Shown here: piece after piece, positions 45,001 to 53,227 of the stretch
Layout: every line of letters begins with the position of its first letter
How positions within the stretch are numbered: position 1 is the first letter of the stretch
From: Anaerolinea sp.
GTDB lineage: Bacteria > Chloroflexota > Anaerolineae > Anaerolineales > Anaerolineaceae
Length of the DNA: 64,000 bases
Direction of reading: 5' to 3'
Assembly (NCBI GenBank): GCA_029975055.1
Contig: JARKPU010000005.1
Coordinates: forward strand, 1-64,000
Notes under the pieces: model-generated
Databases searched by the model: none
What the model saw: the letters and a program-made list of their open reading frames with translations, nothing else
What the model was told of the DNA's origin: nothing
Made by a program: the position numbers and the translations under genes

Positions 45001-45298
45001 GCCTGCGCAGGCAGGCTTCGCGCCCCCCTTGCCGCGGTTTCAACCGCCCGGAACTCGCCTGCGCCCGCCCTTTGAGCCTACGCAGGCAGGCTTCGCGCCC
45101 CCTCTTGCCGCGGTTTCAACCGCCCAGGACTCGCCTGCACCCGCCCTTTGAGCCTGCGCAGGCAGGCTTCGTGCCCCTTTTGCAGCGGTTTCAACCGCCC
45201 GGAACTCGCCTGCGCCCGCCCTTTGAGCCTGCGCAGGCAGGCTTCGCGCCCCCTCTTGCCGCGGTGTCAACCGCCCGGAACTCGCCTGCACCCGCCCT
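45001..45298. repeat. Four tandem copies of a 75-76 base unit
   Basis: Units begin at 45001, 45076, 45152 and 45227. Each starts with the dyad GCCTGCGCAGGC (or GCCTACGCAGGC), continues TTCGCGCCCCC and the dyad GCGGTTTCAACCGC, and ends CGCCTGCGCCCGCCCTTTGA. Copies differ at a few positions only. It fills most of the gap between the TPR gene and the metG promoter; the short minus-strand frame across it is a repeat artefact, not a gene. Confidence 0.85.
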
Positions 45299-45315
45299 AA
45301 CCAAACCGGTTTCGG

Positions 45316-45344
45316 TTGAAATTCTCCCCCTTCTATGCTATGAT
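45316..45344 (+). promoter_or_regulatory. Promoter of the metG leader
   Basis: TTGAAA (45316-45321), 17 bases, TATGAT (45339-45344). The start point near 45351 leaves just enough room for the GGGAG ribosome site of the leader peptide. Confidence 0.75.
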
Positions 45345-45365
45345 TGGGTCTGCAAGGGAGTCACG

Positions 45366-45443
45366 ATGTGCCTGATGATGAGCATGCGCATGACAATGAT
45401 GATGCGTGGGAGAAACCCCTCTCCGCCGTGTCAGGCTGCCTGA
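45366..45443 (+). CDS. Met-rich leader peptide upstream of metG
   Basis: A 25-codon ORF opening MCLMMSMRMTMMMRG and ending PPCQAA. Eight of the first 13 residues are Met, all of course AUG. GGGAG at 45356-45360 sits five bases before the ATG, and the promoter at 45316-45344 drives it. The stop (45441-45443) is followed 21 bases later by an intrinsic terminator and then metG. This is the expected form of a transcription-attenuation control peptide: ribosomes short of Met-tRNA would stall on the Met cluster and let transcription go on into metG. No homology claim is made; the case rests on composition and position. Confidence 0.85.
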   Translation: MCLMMSMRMTMMMRGRNPSPPCQAA

Positions 45444-45464
45444 AACACCCTGCGTGAATTCGGC

Positions 45465-45496
45465 CCGGCTGGCGGAATGCCAGCCGGTTTTGTGTT
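45465..45496 (+). terminator. Attenuator terminator ahead of metG
   Basis: CCGGCTGGC and GCCAGCCGG form a perfect nine-base stem with a GGAAT loop, followed by TTTTGTGTT, 32 bases before the metG start. GGCGG at its left arm and loop (45471-45475) can instead pair with CCGCC (45423-45427) in the late part of the leader ORF, which would be a candidate antiterminator contact. Confidence 0.8.
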
Positions 45497-45527
45497 AACC
45501 ACTCTGCCAACATCCTTGAGGTGCCCT

Positions 45528-47321
45528 ATGTCTGAACCGGAATACATCCTCGTCTCAATTGCCTGGCCCTATGCCAACGCCGAAATCCACGTCGGCAATA
45601 TCACCGGCTCTCACCTGCCCGGCGATATCGTCGCGCGCTACCACCGCCTCAAGGGCAACCATGTGCTGATGGTCTCGGGCACCGATTCGCACGGCACGCC
45701 CGTCACGCTGCGCGCCGATGCCGAGGGCAAGCCCATCGAGGAGGTCTACAAGCGCTACCACGACGGCTTCCTCGATCTCTTCCAGCAGGCCGGCATTTCC
45801 TTCGACCTCTTCACCACCACCCACACCGAGAACCACTTCAAGGTCTCGCAGAGCATCTTCCTGGCCCTGCTCAAGAACGGCTACCTCTATACCGAGACGC
45901 GCCCGCAGTGGTATTCACCCGCTGCCAAACGCTTCCTGCCCGACCGCTACGTGGAAGGCACCTGCTACATCTGCGGCTTCGAAAACGCGCGCAGCGACCA
46001 GTGCGACCGCTGCGGCAACGTCCTCGAGCCCGAAAAGCTGCTCAACCCCCGCTCCAAGGTCGATTCCTCCACCCCTGAGCTGCGCGAAACCCAGCATTAT
46101 TACCTCGACCTTTCCAAGCTCGAGCCCGAAGTGGCCGAGTTCCTGCGTGAGCGCCAGTCTTACTGGCGCGAGACGGTCATCCGTCAGTCGCTCGGGCAGA
46201 TCGAGAGCGAGGGCCTGCGCAGCCGGCCGATCACCCGCGACCTCGACTGGGGCATCCCCGTGCCGGTGAACGGCTGGGAAGGCAAGTGCCTGTATGTGTG
46301 GTTCGAGGCGGTCATTGGCTACCTGTCCGCCTCCATCGAGTGGGCGCAGCTGGCCGGCGCGCCCAAAGAGTGGAAGCACTGGTGGACGAACCCCAACGCG
46401 AAAGCCTTCTACTTCATCGGCAAAGATAACATCTTCTTCCACGCCGCCTTCTGGCCCGCCCAGCTCCTGGGCGTCGGCGAGCAGTTCCTCGAGGTCTTCG
46501 CCGGCGAATACGGCCAGCCCCTCACCCTGCCGTACGACGTCCCAGCCAACCAGTTCATGAACCTGGAGGGCGAGAAGATCTCCGGCAGCCGCAACTGGGC
46601 CGTTTGGGGGCGCGATTTCCTCACCCGCTACGACCCCGACCCGCTGCGTTATTACCTGACGGCCAATATGCCCGAGCTGCGCGACACCGACTGGGATTGG
46701 GAAGATTTTTATCACCGCAACAACGACGAGCTGGTGGCCACCTGGGGCAACCTGGCCAACCGCGTGCTGGCCTTCGCGGTGAAGAACTTCGAGGGCAAAG
46801 TGCCAGAGCCTGGCCCGCTCACCGCGCAGGATGAAGAAATCTTACGCACCGTGGAGGGCGGTTTCGCCTCGGTGGGCGCCGAGCTAGAGGCGGTGCACCT
46901 GCGCAGCGCGCTGGCCGAGGCCATCCGCCTGGCCACCGAAGTCAACCGCTACCTCGACCAGACCGCCCCCTGGAAGGCGATCAAAACCGACCGCCCCGCC
47001 GCGGCGCGCGCGGTGTACACGGCCCTGCGCTGCATTGACAACCTCTCGGTGCTCCTGGCGCCCTTCCTGCCGCACACCAGCGAAAAGCTGCACAGCTTCT
47101 TCGCCTACGAAACGCCGCTTTTCGGCAAGCAGGCCACCCAGCAGGTGAGCGACGGGCTGGGCACGCACAACGTCTTGCGTTACGATCCAGACGGCGCCTC
47201 CGGCCGGTGGGAGCCAAGCAAGCTCCGGCCCGGCAGCCCGCTCATCGAGCCGCAGCCGCTCTTCAAGAAGCTGGATGCATCCATCATCGCGGAGGAACGC
47301 GCCCGCTTGGGCAGAAAGTAA
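45528..47321 (+). CDS. metG: Methionyl-tRNA synthetase
   Basis: A 597-residue class I synthetase that charges tRNA-Met. The HIGH-like motif is NAEIHVGN (17-24); a zinc knob CYICG...QCDRCG (about 147-163) marks the four-cysteine MetG type; the KMSKS counterpart is EKISGSR (about 350), a departure from the consensus; FYFIGKDNIFFHAAFWPA and WAVWGRDFL are conserved in the catalytic core. It ends after the anticodon domain without a C-terminal Trbp111-like extension. The ATG at 45528 follows GAGG by seven bases; an upstream in-frame start at 45477 lies within the attenuator terminator and is unlikely. It is controlled by the leader upstream. Confidence 0.94.
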   Translation: MSEPEYILVSIAWPYANAEIHVGNITGSHLPGDIVARYHRLKGNHVLMVSGTDSHGTPVTLRADAEGKPIEEVYKRYHDGFLDLFQQAGISFDLFTTTHTENHFKVSQSIFLALLKNGYLYTETRPQWYSPAAKRFLPDRYVEGTCYICGFENARSDQCDRCGNVLEPEKLLNPRSKVDSSTPELRETQHYYLDLSKLEPEVAEFLRERQSYWRETVIRQSLGQIESEGLRSRPITRDLDWGIPVPVNGWEGKCLYVWFEAVIGYLSASIEWAQLAGAPKEWKHWWTNPNAKAFYFIGKDNIFFHAAFWPAQLLGVGEQFLEVFAGEYGQPLTLPYDVPANQFMNLEGEKISGSRNWAVWGRDFLTRYDPDPLRYYLTANMPELRDTDWDWEDFYHRNNDELVATWGNLANRVLAFAVKNFEGKVPEPGPLTAQDEEILRTVEGGFASVGAELEAVHLRSALAEAIRLATEVNRYLDQTAPWKAIKTDRPAAARAVYTALRCIDNLSVLLAPFLPHTSEKLHSFFAYETPLFGKQATQQVSDGLGTHNVLRYDPDGASGRWEPSKLRPGSPLIEPQPLFKKLDASIIAEERARLGRK

Positions 47322-47347
47322 AATCAAGGTCTCTGCGGCCCTCCAAG

Positions 47348-47497
47348 CTGGTGCGGTCCAAAGCGCCTCTTGTAGGGTGCGGTCGATTTTATGACCGCAC
47401 CCTTTTTGGCAGTAAAAGATGGTGCGGCCCAAAGCGGCCGCACCCTACAAGGCTACCCATGGCAGGTGCGGCCCAAAGTGACCGCACCCTGCAAGGC
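47348..47497. repeat. Dispersed intergenic repeat, copy 2
   Basis: Three related blocks (GGTGCGGTCCAAAGCG, then GTAGGGTGCGGTCGATTTT with ATGACCGCACC, then GATGGTGCGGCCCAAAGCG and CGGCCCAAAGTGACCGCACC) match the repeat at 22445-22564. It lies between convergent metG and the BNR lipoprotein gene; palindromic blocks may serve as terminators. Confidence 0.7.
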
Positions 47498-48772
47498 TTA
47501 GGGCGTGATCAGCGCCTTCACCTGCTCCCACGTCGCGCCGCCGTCGGCGGTGTGGAGCAAGGCCTTGCCCACCTGCGAACCGCCTGCCACCCAGCCGTTC
47601 TGCGCATCGGCAAAATTCACCGGCCCGCTCCAATCGATGGCCGCCAGCTCGGCCCAGGTCGCGCCGCCATCGGTGGTGTGGTAAACCTTCGTCCCCACGG
47701 TCGAGTCCGGCGCTGGCGGGGCGATATACCAGCCCTGGTTCTCGTCCAGGAAGGTGATCTCACCCAGCGGGGCCGGCAGCAGCGCCGACGACCAGCTCTG
47801 CCCGCCGTCAACCGTGCGGTAAAGCCAGCGCCGTGCCTGCATGCTGTTCATATCGGTGCAGCGCACCAGCAGGCTGCCGTGCTGCGCGTCGGTAAAGAGC
47901 AGGTCGGTACCCTCGCACATCGACATCTCGTCCGTGTAAGCACCCGGCACTTCGTCCGGGGCGGGCAGCGCAGCCTCGTTCCAGGTTTCGCCGCCGTCGG
48001 CGGTGTCATACAGGTACAGCCCCGCCATCACTCCGTCGCACGTGCCCACCGCATACCCGTGCAATTCGTCGCGGAACCAGACGCCGTTCTTCTGGCAAGA
48101 CATCCACAGGTTGTCTTTCGTCGGGTCAACGATGTACTCCCAGCTTGCGCCGCCGTCTTGCGTGGTCAGCACGGCCACATAATCGTGGTTCATGCCCACG
48201 CCCAGGTGAACCAGCATCCAGCCGTGCCCGGCATCGCGGAAGGCGATCTGCCCGGGATAGAAAAAGTCCATCATCAACCCGCTGCTGTCGATGGTCGCCG
48301 GCTGCCAGGTGGCCCCGCCGTCGGCCGTGCGCCAGACGGTGGCATTCACCAGCTCCGGCCCAGGCTCGCCCACATAGATCACCCAGGCGTGCCGGTCATC
48401 CATGAAGAAGGCCGTCACGCGCCCGTTGGGGGGCCGCACGGCCTCCGGCGGGTTGGCCGGGGCCCAGGTCTGCCCGCCGTCGCTGGTGCGCGCCACCTCG
48501 GGCACATGCTCCACCCCGCGCGACCCGGCCCCCCAGCCGTGCAGCGCATCCAGCATCTTCACCTGCCCAAGCTCGAAGGGCGGAATCTCCGCCGTGGGGC
48601 TTGGCTCGGGGGTGGGGCTGGGGGGCAGCACGGTGGGAGTCGGCGCGGCCAGGGTTTCCGTCGGTGTGGCGGTGGGCGGCAGGGGGGGAACCTGCCTGCC
48701 GAGAGAGCAGCCTGCCAGGAGCAGGCCGCCGAGGAATGCAAACAGGAAGAATTTAGTGAATTTGCTCATCAT
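47498..48772 (-). CDS. Lipoprotein with BNR/Ycf48-like beta-propeller repeats
   Basis: A 424-residue predicted lipoprotein (lipobox LLAGC, Cys22), a Thr/Pro linker (about 30-65) and a beta-propeller. BNR repeats S/TxDGGxTW are frequent: RTSDGGQTW, RTADGGATW, TTQDGGASW, DTADGGETW, RTVDGGQSW, HTTDGGATW and HTADGGATW, each preceded by an aromatic-Gly segment such as HGWGAGS or HGWMLVHL. This is the sialidase/photosystem-II-assembly-factor-like family; the role is probably extracellular binding. The catalytic residues of sialidases are not apparent. It is the last gene in a minus-strand cluster that includes the nucleosidase and glycosyltransferase. Confidence 0.82.
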   Translation of the reverse strand: MMSKFTKFFLFAFLGGLLLAGCSLGRQVPPLPPTATPTETLAAPTPTVLPPSPTPEPSPTAEIPPFELGQVKMLDALHGWGAGSRGVEHVPEVARTSDGGQTWAPANPPEAVRPPNGRVTAFFMDDRHAWVIYVGEPGPELVNATVWRTADGGATWQPATIDSSGLMMDFFYPGQIAFRDAGHGWMLVHLGVGMNHDYVAVLTTQDGGASWEYIVDPTKDNLWMSCQKNGVWFRDELHGYAVGTCDGVMAGLYLYDTADGGETWNEAALPAPDEVPGAYTDEMSMCEGTDLLFTDAQHGSLLVRCTDMNSMQARRWLYRTVDGGQSWSSALLPAPLGEITFLDENQGWYIAPPAPDSTVGTKVYHTTDGGATWAELAAIDWSGPVNFADAQNGWVAGGSQVGKALLHTADGGATWEQVKALITP

Positions 48773-48784
48773 TTGTAGGACGCT

Positions 48785-49483
48785 TTACCCTTGAAATAGT
48801 TCCGGGCGCGCGCAGCCCAGCCAGCCGGGCAGCGCGTCCAGCAGATCCCCCATCACGCGGCGTGCGCCGTCGTGGAACACTTCCGGCGCGCCGTAAGCCT
48901 CCCCACCGCCCTCCCCCACCAGGTCGGTCACCCCTCGCAGAATCAAGCACGGCTTCGCGCTGCGCGCCGCCACCCAGGCAATCGCGCCGCTTTCCCAATC
49001 GGCCGCCGCCGCGCCGAAACGCTCGCGCAGCGCGGCAATCTCTGCGGGGACAATATCCCGGTCGCCCGAGACGAGCAGCCCCCGCCTCACTTTCTGCGGA
49101 TACGGCTCGCGCAGCCACGAAAGATCCATGCGGGTGGCATAGTGCCGGATAGCCGCTTCCGGGTCGGTCATTTGCTCGAGGATGTCATAGACCAGCGTGC
49201 GCTCCACCAGGATGACCTCGCCGCGCTCGATCTGCCCGGCAAAGCCGCCGCAGGTGCCCAGGTTGACCACCAGCTTCGGCTGCCAGCGGTCGATCGCATA
49301 CTGCGCCGAGGCCGCCGCCGAGATCTTCCCCCACCCGCCGCGGGCATAAACCACGCACCGCCCGCCCACAGAGCCTTCAAAGAACTCGCCGAAAGGCGTG
49401 AGCCCGCCTTGCAGGCCGGCGAACCGCTCGCGCGCGGCGCGCCATTCGGCATCGGCGGAGATGAGCACTGCCACGTCGGTCAT
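48785..49483 (-). CDS. Nucleoside phosphorylase/MTA-SAH nucleosidase family protein
   Basis: A 232-residue protein of the purine nucleoside phosphorylase superfamily (MTA/SAH nucleosidase or futalosine hydrolase type). VLISADAEWRA at the start, NLGTCGGFAGQIERGEVIL for the phosphate/ribose region, DWESGAIAWVAA with the ribose-binding Glu (usual form DMEGAAIA) and LRGVTDLVGE with the catalytic Asp are visible. The exact nucleoside is not determined. It starts two bases from the stop of the glycosyltransferase gene, so the two are co-transcribed, and the BNR gene follows 12 bases after it. Confidence 0.8.
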   Translation of the reverse strand: MTDVAVLISADAEWRAARERFAGLQGGLTPFGEFFEGSVGGRCVVYARGGWGKISAAASAQYAIDRWQPKLVVNLGTCGGFAGQIERGEVILVERTLVYDILEQMTDPEAAIRHYATRMDLSWLREPYPQKVRRGLLVSGDRDIVPAEIAALRERFGAAAADWESGAIAWVAARSAKPCLILRGVTDLVGEGGGEAYGAPEVFHDGARRVMGDLLDALPGWLGCARPELFQG

Positions 49484-49484
49484 C

Positions 49485-50729
49485 TCAGCGCTCCGGCGAT
49501 TTCAGATCCTTGGTGTCGCCCCAGCGCACTTTGTTGCGGTTGAACAGGTCGATCAAGGTGGGCCGGCTGAACGCATGCCGGTGCGATAAGCGCCCGCGCA
49601 GGGCCGCCTGGTAGGCCAGCTCGGCCACTTCCAGCGCCGCGCGCGGCCGCCCGAGCTTCGCCGCGGTTTGGGCGCGCTCCTTCAAAAGCAGGCCGTCGTT
49701 TTGCATCCAGTGCGAGAAGGTCTCCAGCACTTCCATGTCGCTCTGGGCCAGGTCGCCGGCGCCGTTGGCCACCACGTACTCGGCATTGCCCGTCTCCTGC
49801 CCGGCGATCACGTCGATCAGCAGCATCGGGCAGCCGGCAGCCAGCGCTTCCGTCACCACCAGCCCCCCGGCCTTGCACACCAGGCAATCGGCGGCGCGCA
49901 TCATCTCGGGCACGTTGGTCACATACTCATACAGGTGCGCCGGCACGTGCCAGTCCAGTTCTTCCAGCGCAGTGTAAAGCTCCAGGTCTTTGCCCGCCAC
50001 CACCGCCAGTTGCAGCGGTGCGCCAAAGTGGTTGAGCACGTTGAGCGTATCCAGCAAACGATCCACCCGCTTGCTGCCCACCGCCAGCACGGTGGTCAGG
50101 TCGCTGCGCCAGCCCAGGGCGGCCCGAATTTCGGCGCGGCTGCGCTGATCGCTGGCCAGGTCGGGGTTGACCGGAATGCCCGTCACGCGCACCTGCTCTT
50201 CCGAAAGGCCAAAATGCAGCGCCTGGTCGCGCACGATGGTGGTCGGCACCAGGCAGGCATCCACCGTGCGGTTGAACCAGATACGGTGCACGTTGGCCAG
50301 GTCGGTGACCACTGTCAGCAGCGGTACGTCGTGCCCGCTCATGGTGAAGTACGCCTCCAGCGGGCTTTGATAGAGCGGGTAGGTGCTGACGATCGCGTCC
50401 GGCTGGTTGTAGCGCACGGCATCGCGGATAACCTCGTAGAGCAGCACGGTCAGCGCGCTTTCGACGATGGCGCTGGTGACGGTGGTATCGGAGGCATCAT
50501 ACCCAAAGCGGTAAAGCTCGGGCACGTTCTGGATCAGCCGGTCGTAATCGGTGCCCGAGTCGCGCAGGAAGAAGGGCGTGCGCCGGTCTTCGAGCGGGTT
50601 GAGCACCACGGTTTCGCAGGTGTCGGCAAAGTTCAGGTTCAGTGCGGCGGCAATCGCGTTCGCGGCGCTGCGATGCCCAAACCCCGCATCAGCCGTCAGG
50701 ATGAGGATGCGTTTCTTCTGGGCTGTCAT
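49485..50729 (-). CDS. MGDG-synthase-type glycosyltransferase (GT28)
   Basis: A 414-residue GT-B enzyme that probably glycosylates diacylglycerol. The N-terminal domain begins RILILTADAGFGHRSAANAI, the family motif with the acceptor-site His; DAIVSTYPLYQSPLEA and LTVVTDLANVHRIWF are typical of the MGDG-synthase/UgtP group. The C-terminal donor domain has AVVAGKDLELYTALE and CLVCKAGGLVVTEALAAGCPMLLI, the nucleotide-sugar binding loop. The product is likely a mono- or diglycosyl-diacylglycerol for the membrane. It is the middle of a minus-strand run from cinA to the BNR gene. Confidence 0.85.
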   Translation of the reverse strand: MTAQKKRILILTADAGFGHRSAANAIAAALNLNFADTCETVVLNPLEDRRTPFFLRDSGTDYDRLIQNVPELYRFGYDASDTTVTSAIVESALTVLLYEVIRDAVRYNQPDAIVSTYPLYQSPLEAYFTMSGHDVPLLTVVTDLANVHRIWFNRTVDACLVPTTIVRDQALHFGLSEEQVRVTGIPVNPDLASDQRSRAEIRAALGWRSDLTTVLAVGSKRVDRLLDTLNVLNHFGAPLQLAVVAGKDLELYTALEELDWHVPAHLYEYVTNVPEMMRAADCLVCKAGGLVVTEALAAGCPMLLIDVIAGQETGNAEYVVANGAGDLAQSDMEVLETFSHWMQNDGLLLKERAQTAAKLGRPRAALEVAELAYQAALRGRLSHRHAFSRPTLIDLFNRNKVRWGDTKDLKSPER

Positions 50730-50732
50730 AGG

Positions 50733-50969
50733 TCACCCCGCAAGCGGCCCGGCCGGCGGGCGAACCTGCCATGCCAGGGCAGGAGTGAGGATCAATTCAT
50801 ACACAGCCGCGCCGCCCACCGTGCAAAGGATGTGGCAGCCGGTATCGTCGCGCCAGGAGCGTCCCACCGAGTCCACCTGCCAGCTGCGCCCGCCCCACGA
50901 GAAGCGCAGCGGAGAGATCGCCCCATCTTTCTCCCAGCGCACCAGAATTTCATCAACCGGTGAGATCAT
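50733..50969 (-). CDS. Small conserved protein of unknown function (DUF6504-like)
   Basis: A 78-residue protein. WEKDGAISPLRFSWGGRSWQVDSVGRSW and then CHILCTVGGAAVYELIL (given in pieces) resembles the small beta-barrel DUF6504 family often found beside polymerase or repair genes, but this is recalled similarity only. The ATG overlaps the cinA stop as ATGA, so it is translated with cinA; the glycosyltransferase follows three bases after its stop. Confidence 0.6.
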   Translation of the reverse strand: MISPVDEILVRWEKDGAISPLRFSWGGRSWQVDSVGRSWRDDTGCHILCTVGGAAVYELILTPALAWQVRPPAGPLAG

Positions 50970-51487
50970 ACGCCTTCTCTTGTAGAATTTTGCAGGAAAT
51001 CGATCAGGATGCGCAGCGCCTCGCGCGCCGACTGGCGTTTGTTTTCGATCCGCCCGCCGCCCCAAGTGAAGCAATGCGCCCGTTCCACGCCCGGCCCGCT
51101 GAGGCCGATCCACGTCAGGCCTACCGGCTTGCCCGGCAAGGCTCCGCCCGGCCCGGCGATACCGCTCACCGCAAGAGCCACCACCCCGGCGGGGTCATAG
51201 GCTTCTGCCAGCATTTCGCGCGCGCCGCGGGCCATCTCGCGCACGGTTTCTTCGCTCACCGCGCCGAACTGCGCCAGCATACCGGGCGGAACGCCAAGCA
51301 GGGCCGTTTTCGCTTCGTAGGAATAGGCCGTCACGCCGCCCAGGTAGTAATCGGAGGAGCCCGGCACGTTGGTAATCCAGTCTCCGATCAACCCGCCCGT
51401 GCAGGATTCAGCCGTCACCAGTTTAAGCCCGCGCCTGCGCAGCCATTCGCCGGCCAGCGCCGAAAGGTTGTCATCTTCGTTGGTCAT
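50966..51487 (-). CDS. pncC: CinA C-terminal domain / nicotinamide-nucleotide amidohydrolase
   Basis: A 173-residue protein equal to the free-standing PncC domain of CinA, which deamidates NMN in pyridine-nucleotide recycling. KLVTAESCTGGLIGDWIT carries the conserved Ser-Cys-Thr-Gly-Gly, GGVTAYSYEAKTALLGV and LAVSGIAGPGG follow, and KPVGLTWIGLSGPG closes the fold. The N-terminal MoCF/ADP-ribose pyrophosphatase domain of full CinA is absent. It is first in the run cinA, small ORF, glycosyltransferase, nucleosidase. Confidence 0.88.
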   Translation of the reverse strand: MTNEDDNLSALAGEWLRRRGLKLVTAESCTGGLIGDWITNVPGSSDYYLGGVTAYSYEAKTALLGVPPGMLAQFGAVSEETVREMARGAREMLAEAYDPAGVVALAVSGIAGPGGALPGKPVGLTWIGLSGPGVERAHCFTWGGGRIENKRQSAREALRILIDFLQNSTREGV

Positions 51488-51701
51488 TAAATTGATTATA
51501 CCGTTTTGAAGCGGGTTAAGCGAAATTACCGTTTCGCGTCCCTGAGCGGTTCTGTTTCTTAACCGCGAAAGGACGCGAAAACACGCTAAGAAGAAGGAAG
51601 CACCTGCTTTTTTATTTTTCGCGTTCCTTCGTATTTCAATGCTAAAGACACGAGGACATGCCCCGGCCTGCGGATTCGTCTTCTTTCGCGGTGAATTTCT
51701 A
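51488..51701. repeat. Gap with a two-tier palindrome
   Basis: TTTCGCGTCC (51532-51541) pairs with GGACGCGAAA (51571-51580), and inside it GCGGTT pairs with AACCGC around CTGTTTCTT, giving a cruciform-like element. The sequence GCGAAAGGACGCGAAAACACG recalls common intergenic repeats. No gene is seen. Confidence 0.6.
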
Positions 51702-53198
51702 TTACAACCCGCTCAGGCCGTGGCTGGTCTCTCGCAGCGCCGGGTACAGCCCGCGGTAGAGCGTGTAAACCTTCTCGTAGAATTCCACCTGCCCTGGCCG
51801 CGGTTCGGTCGCGCCGGTCTGGCGCACGGTAGATTGGCAGGCGCTGTCCACATCGGCCCAGGCGCCCACCCCCACCCCAGCCAGGAGCGCCGCGCCGTAA
51901 GCCGCCCCTTCGGTCGTATTGACCGTCACCAGCTCGGCATTGAACACATCCGCCAGGATCTGCCGCCACAGCGCACTGCGCGCCCCACCGCCAGAGACGC
52001 GCACCTGGTCAATCGAACTCAACCCCGCCGACTTGATCAGCTCGAAGCTGTCGCGCAGGCCAAAAGCCACCCCTTCCAGCACGGCGCGCGTCAGGTGCGC
52101 CATGCCGTGCCGCACCGTCATCCCAACAAAAGCGCCGCGCGCCAGCGGGTCGGGGTGCGGGGTGCGCTCGCCCGTCAGGTAGGGCAGGAAGAGCAGCCCC
52201 TCTGCCCCCGGCTGGACCCCCGCCGCCGGGGCCAGCAGGTCGTCATACCCCATGCCGGGGGCCAGGGTATCGCGATACCAGCGCAGGCTGCCCGCCGCCG
52301 AAAGCATCACGCCCATCAGGTGCCAGCGTCCCGGCGCCGAATGGCAGAAAGCGTGCAGCCGGCCCTCCGGCTCGATGAATGCCTGCCCGGTGGTGGCAAA
52401 CACCACCCCCGAAGTGCCCAGCGTGAGCGCCACAATGCCCGGCCTGACGGCCCCCACCCCCACCGCCTGAGCAGCCTGGTCGCCGCCTCCGGCAACCACG
52501 GGTGTGCCTTCCTTCAGCCCGGTCAGCCGGGCGGCTTCTGCACTCACCCGACCGGTCACCTCCGGGCCTTCGAAGGTCTTGGGCAGCCACGCCGCAGGGA
52601 TGCCCAGCGCCGCCAGCACCTCCGGCGACCAATCGCGCGTCTTGAGGTCAAAGAGAATCGTCCCGGCTCCGTCGGCGCGGTCCACAGCGAACCCGTCCGT
52701 CAGCCGGTAGCGCACATAATCCTTCGGCAGCAGGATATGCGCAACCCGCGCGTAAACCTCAGGCTCGTTCTCCTGCACCCAGAGGATCTTCGGCGCGGTG
52801 AAGCCCGTCAGCGCGTCGTTGCCCGTCACCTGGATCAGATGCGCCCGGCCCAATCGCCGGCGGATCTCGTCGCACTGCGCGCCGGTGCGCTGATCGTTCC
52901 ACAGGATGGCCGGGCGCAGCACCTCCCCGGCGGCATCGAGCAGCGTCAACCCGTGCATCTGCCCGGTGAGGCCAATGCCCCCCACCTCGGCCCCGCCGAC
53001 GCCTGTGTCGGCGAGCACCTTGCGGATGCTCCGAACCGCCCCATCCCACCAATCGTGCGGGTCCTGCTCGCTCCACAGGGGTTTGGGGGTTGAAAGCGGC
53101 AGATCGCTGGTGGCGCTGCCGGCAACGTTGCCCTGCCGGTCCACCAAAAGGGCCTTCACGCCCGTGGTCGAAACATCAATGCCCAAAAAGTAATTCAT
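51702..53198 (-). CDS. xylB: Xylulokinase (FGGY family)
   Basis: A 498-residue sugar kinase converting D-xylulose to xylulose 5-phosphate. FLGIDVSTTGVKALLVD is the phosphate-1 motif, IGLTGQMHGLTLLD and ILWNDQRT mark xylulokinases (the MHG and WND motifs), VVAGGGDQAAQAVGVGAV holds the catalytic Asp, and GTSGVVFATT plus RVSGGGARSALWRQILADVF complete the ATP site. AAGGAGAG precedes the start. It follows the CE7 esterase gene by about 29 bases in a xylan-use operon. Xylose isomerase is not in the window. Confidence 0.93.
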   Translation of the reverse strand: MNYFLGIDVSTTGVKALLVDRQGNVAGSATSDLPLSTPKPLWSEQDPHDWWDGAVRSIRKVLADTGVGGAEVGGIGLTGQMHGLTLLDAAGEVLRPAILWNDQRTGAQCDEIRRRLGRAHLIQVTGNDALTGFTAPKILWVQENEPEVYARVAHILLPKDYVRYRLTDGFAVDRADGAGTILFDLKTRDWSPEVLAALGIPAAWLPKTFEGPEVTGRVSAEAARLTGLKEGTPVVAGGGDQAAQAVGVGAVRPGIVALTLGTSGVVFATTGQAFIEPEGRLHAFCHSAPGRWHLMGVMLSAAGSLRWYRDTLAPGMGYDDLLAPAAGVQPGAEGLLFLPYLTGERTPHPDPLARGAFVGMTVRHGMAHLTRAVLEGVAFGLRDSFELIKSAGLSSIDQVRVSGGGARSALWRQILADVFNAELVTVNTTEGAAYGAALLAGVGVGAWADVDSACQSTVRQTGATEPRPGQVEFYEKVYTLYRGLYPALRETSHGLSGL

Positions 53199-53227
53199 CG
53201 CACTCTCCTTCTCCCTCGCTCCAGGGG

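Noticed and set aside
45040-45291. Repetitive 83-codon minus-strand gene in the tandem array
   Set aside because: The peptide repeats only because the DNA does; one unit is 76 bases and breaks the period, and there is no ribosome site.
45001-45298. CRISPR array
   Set aside because: The whole 75-base unit is conserved, so there are no unique spacers, and no cas genes are present.
45301-45527. T-box or SAM riboswitch in front of metG
   Set aside because: I found no T-box antiterminator sequence (TGGNACCGCG) or SAM-I-like core; the Met-rich ORF and terminator explain the leader better.
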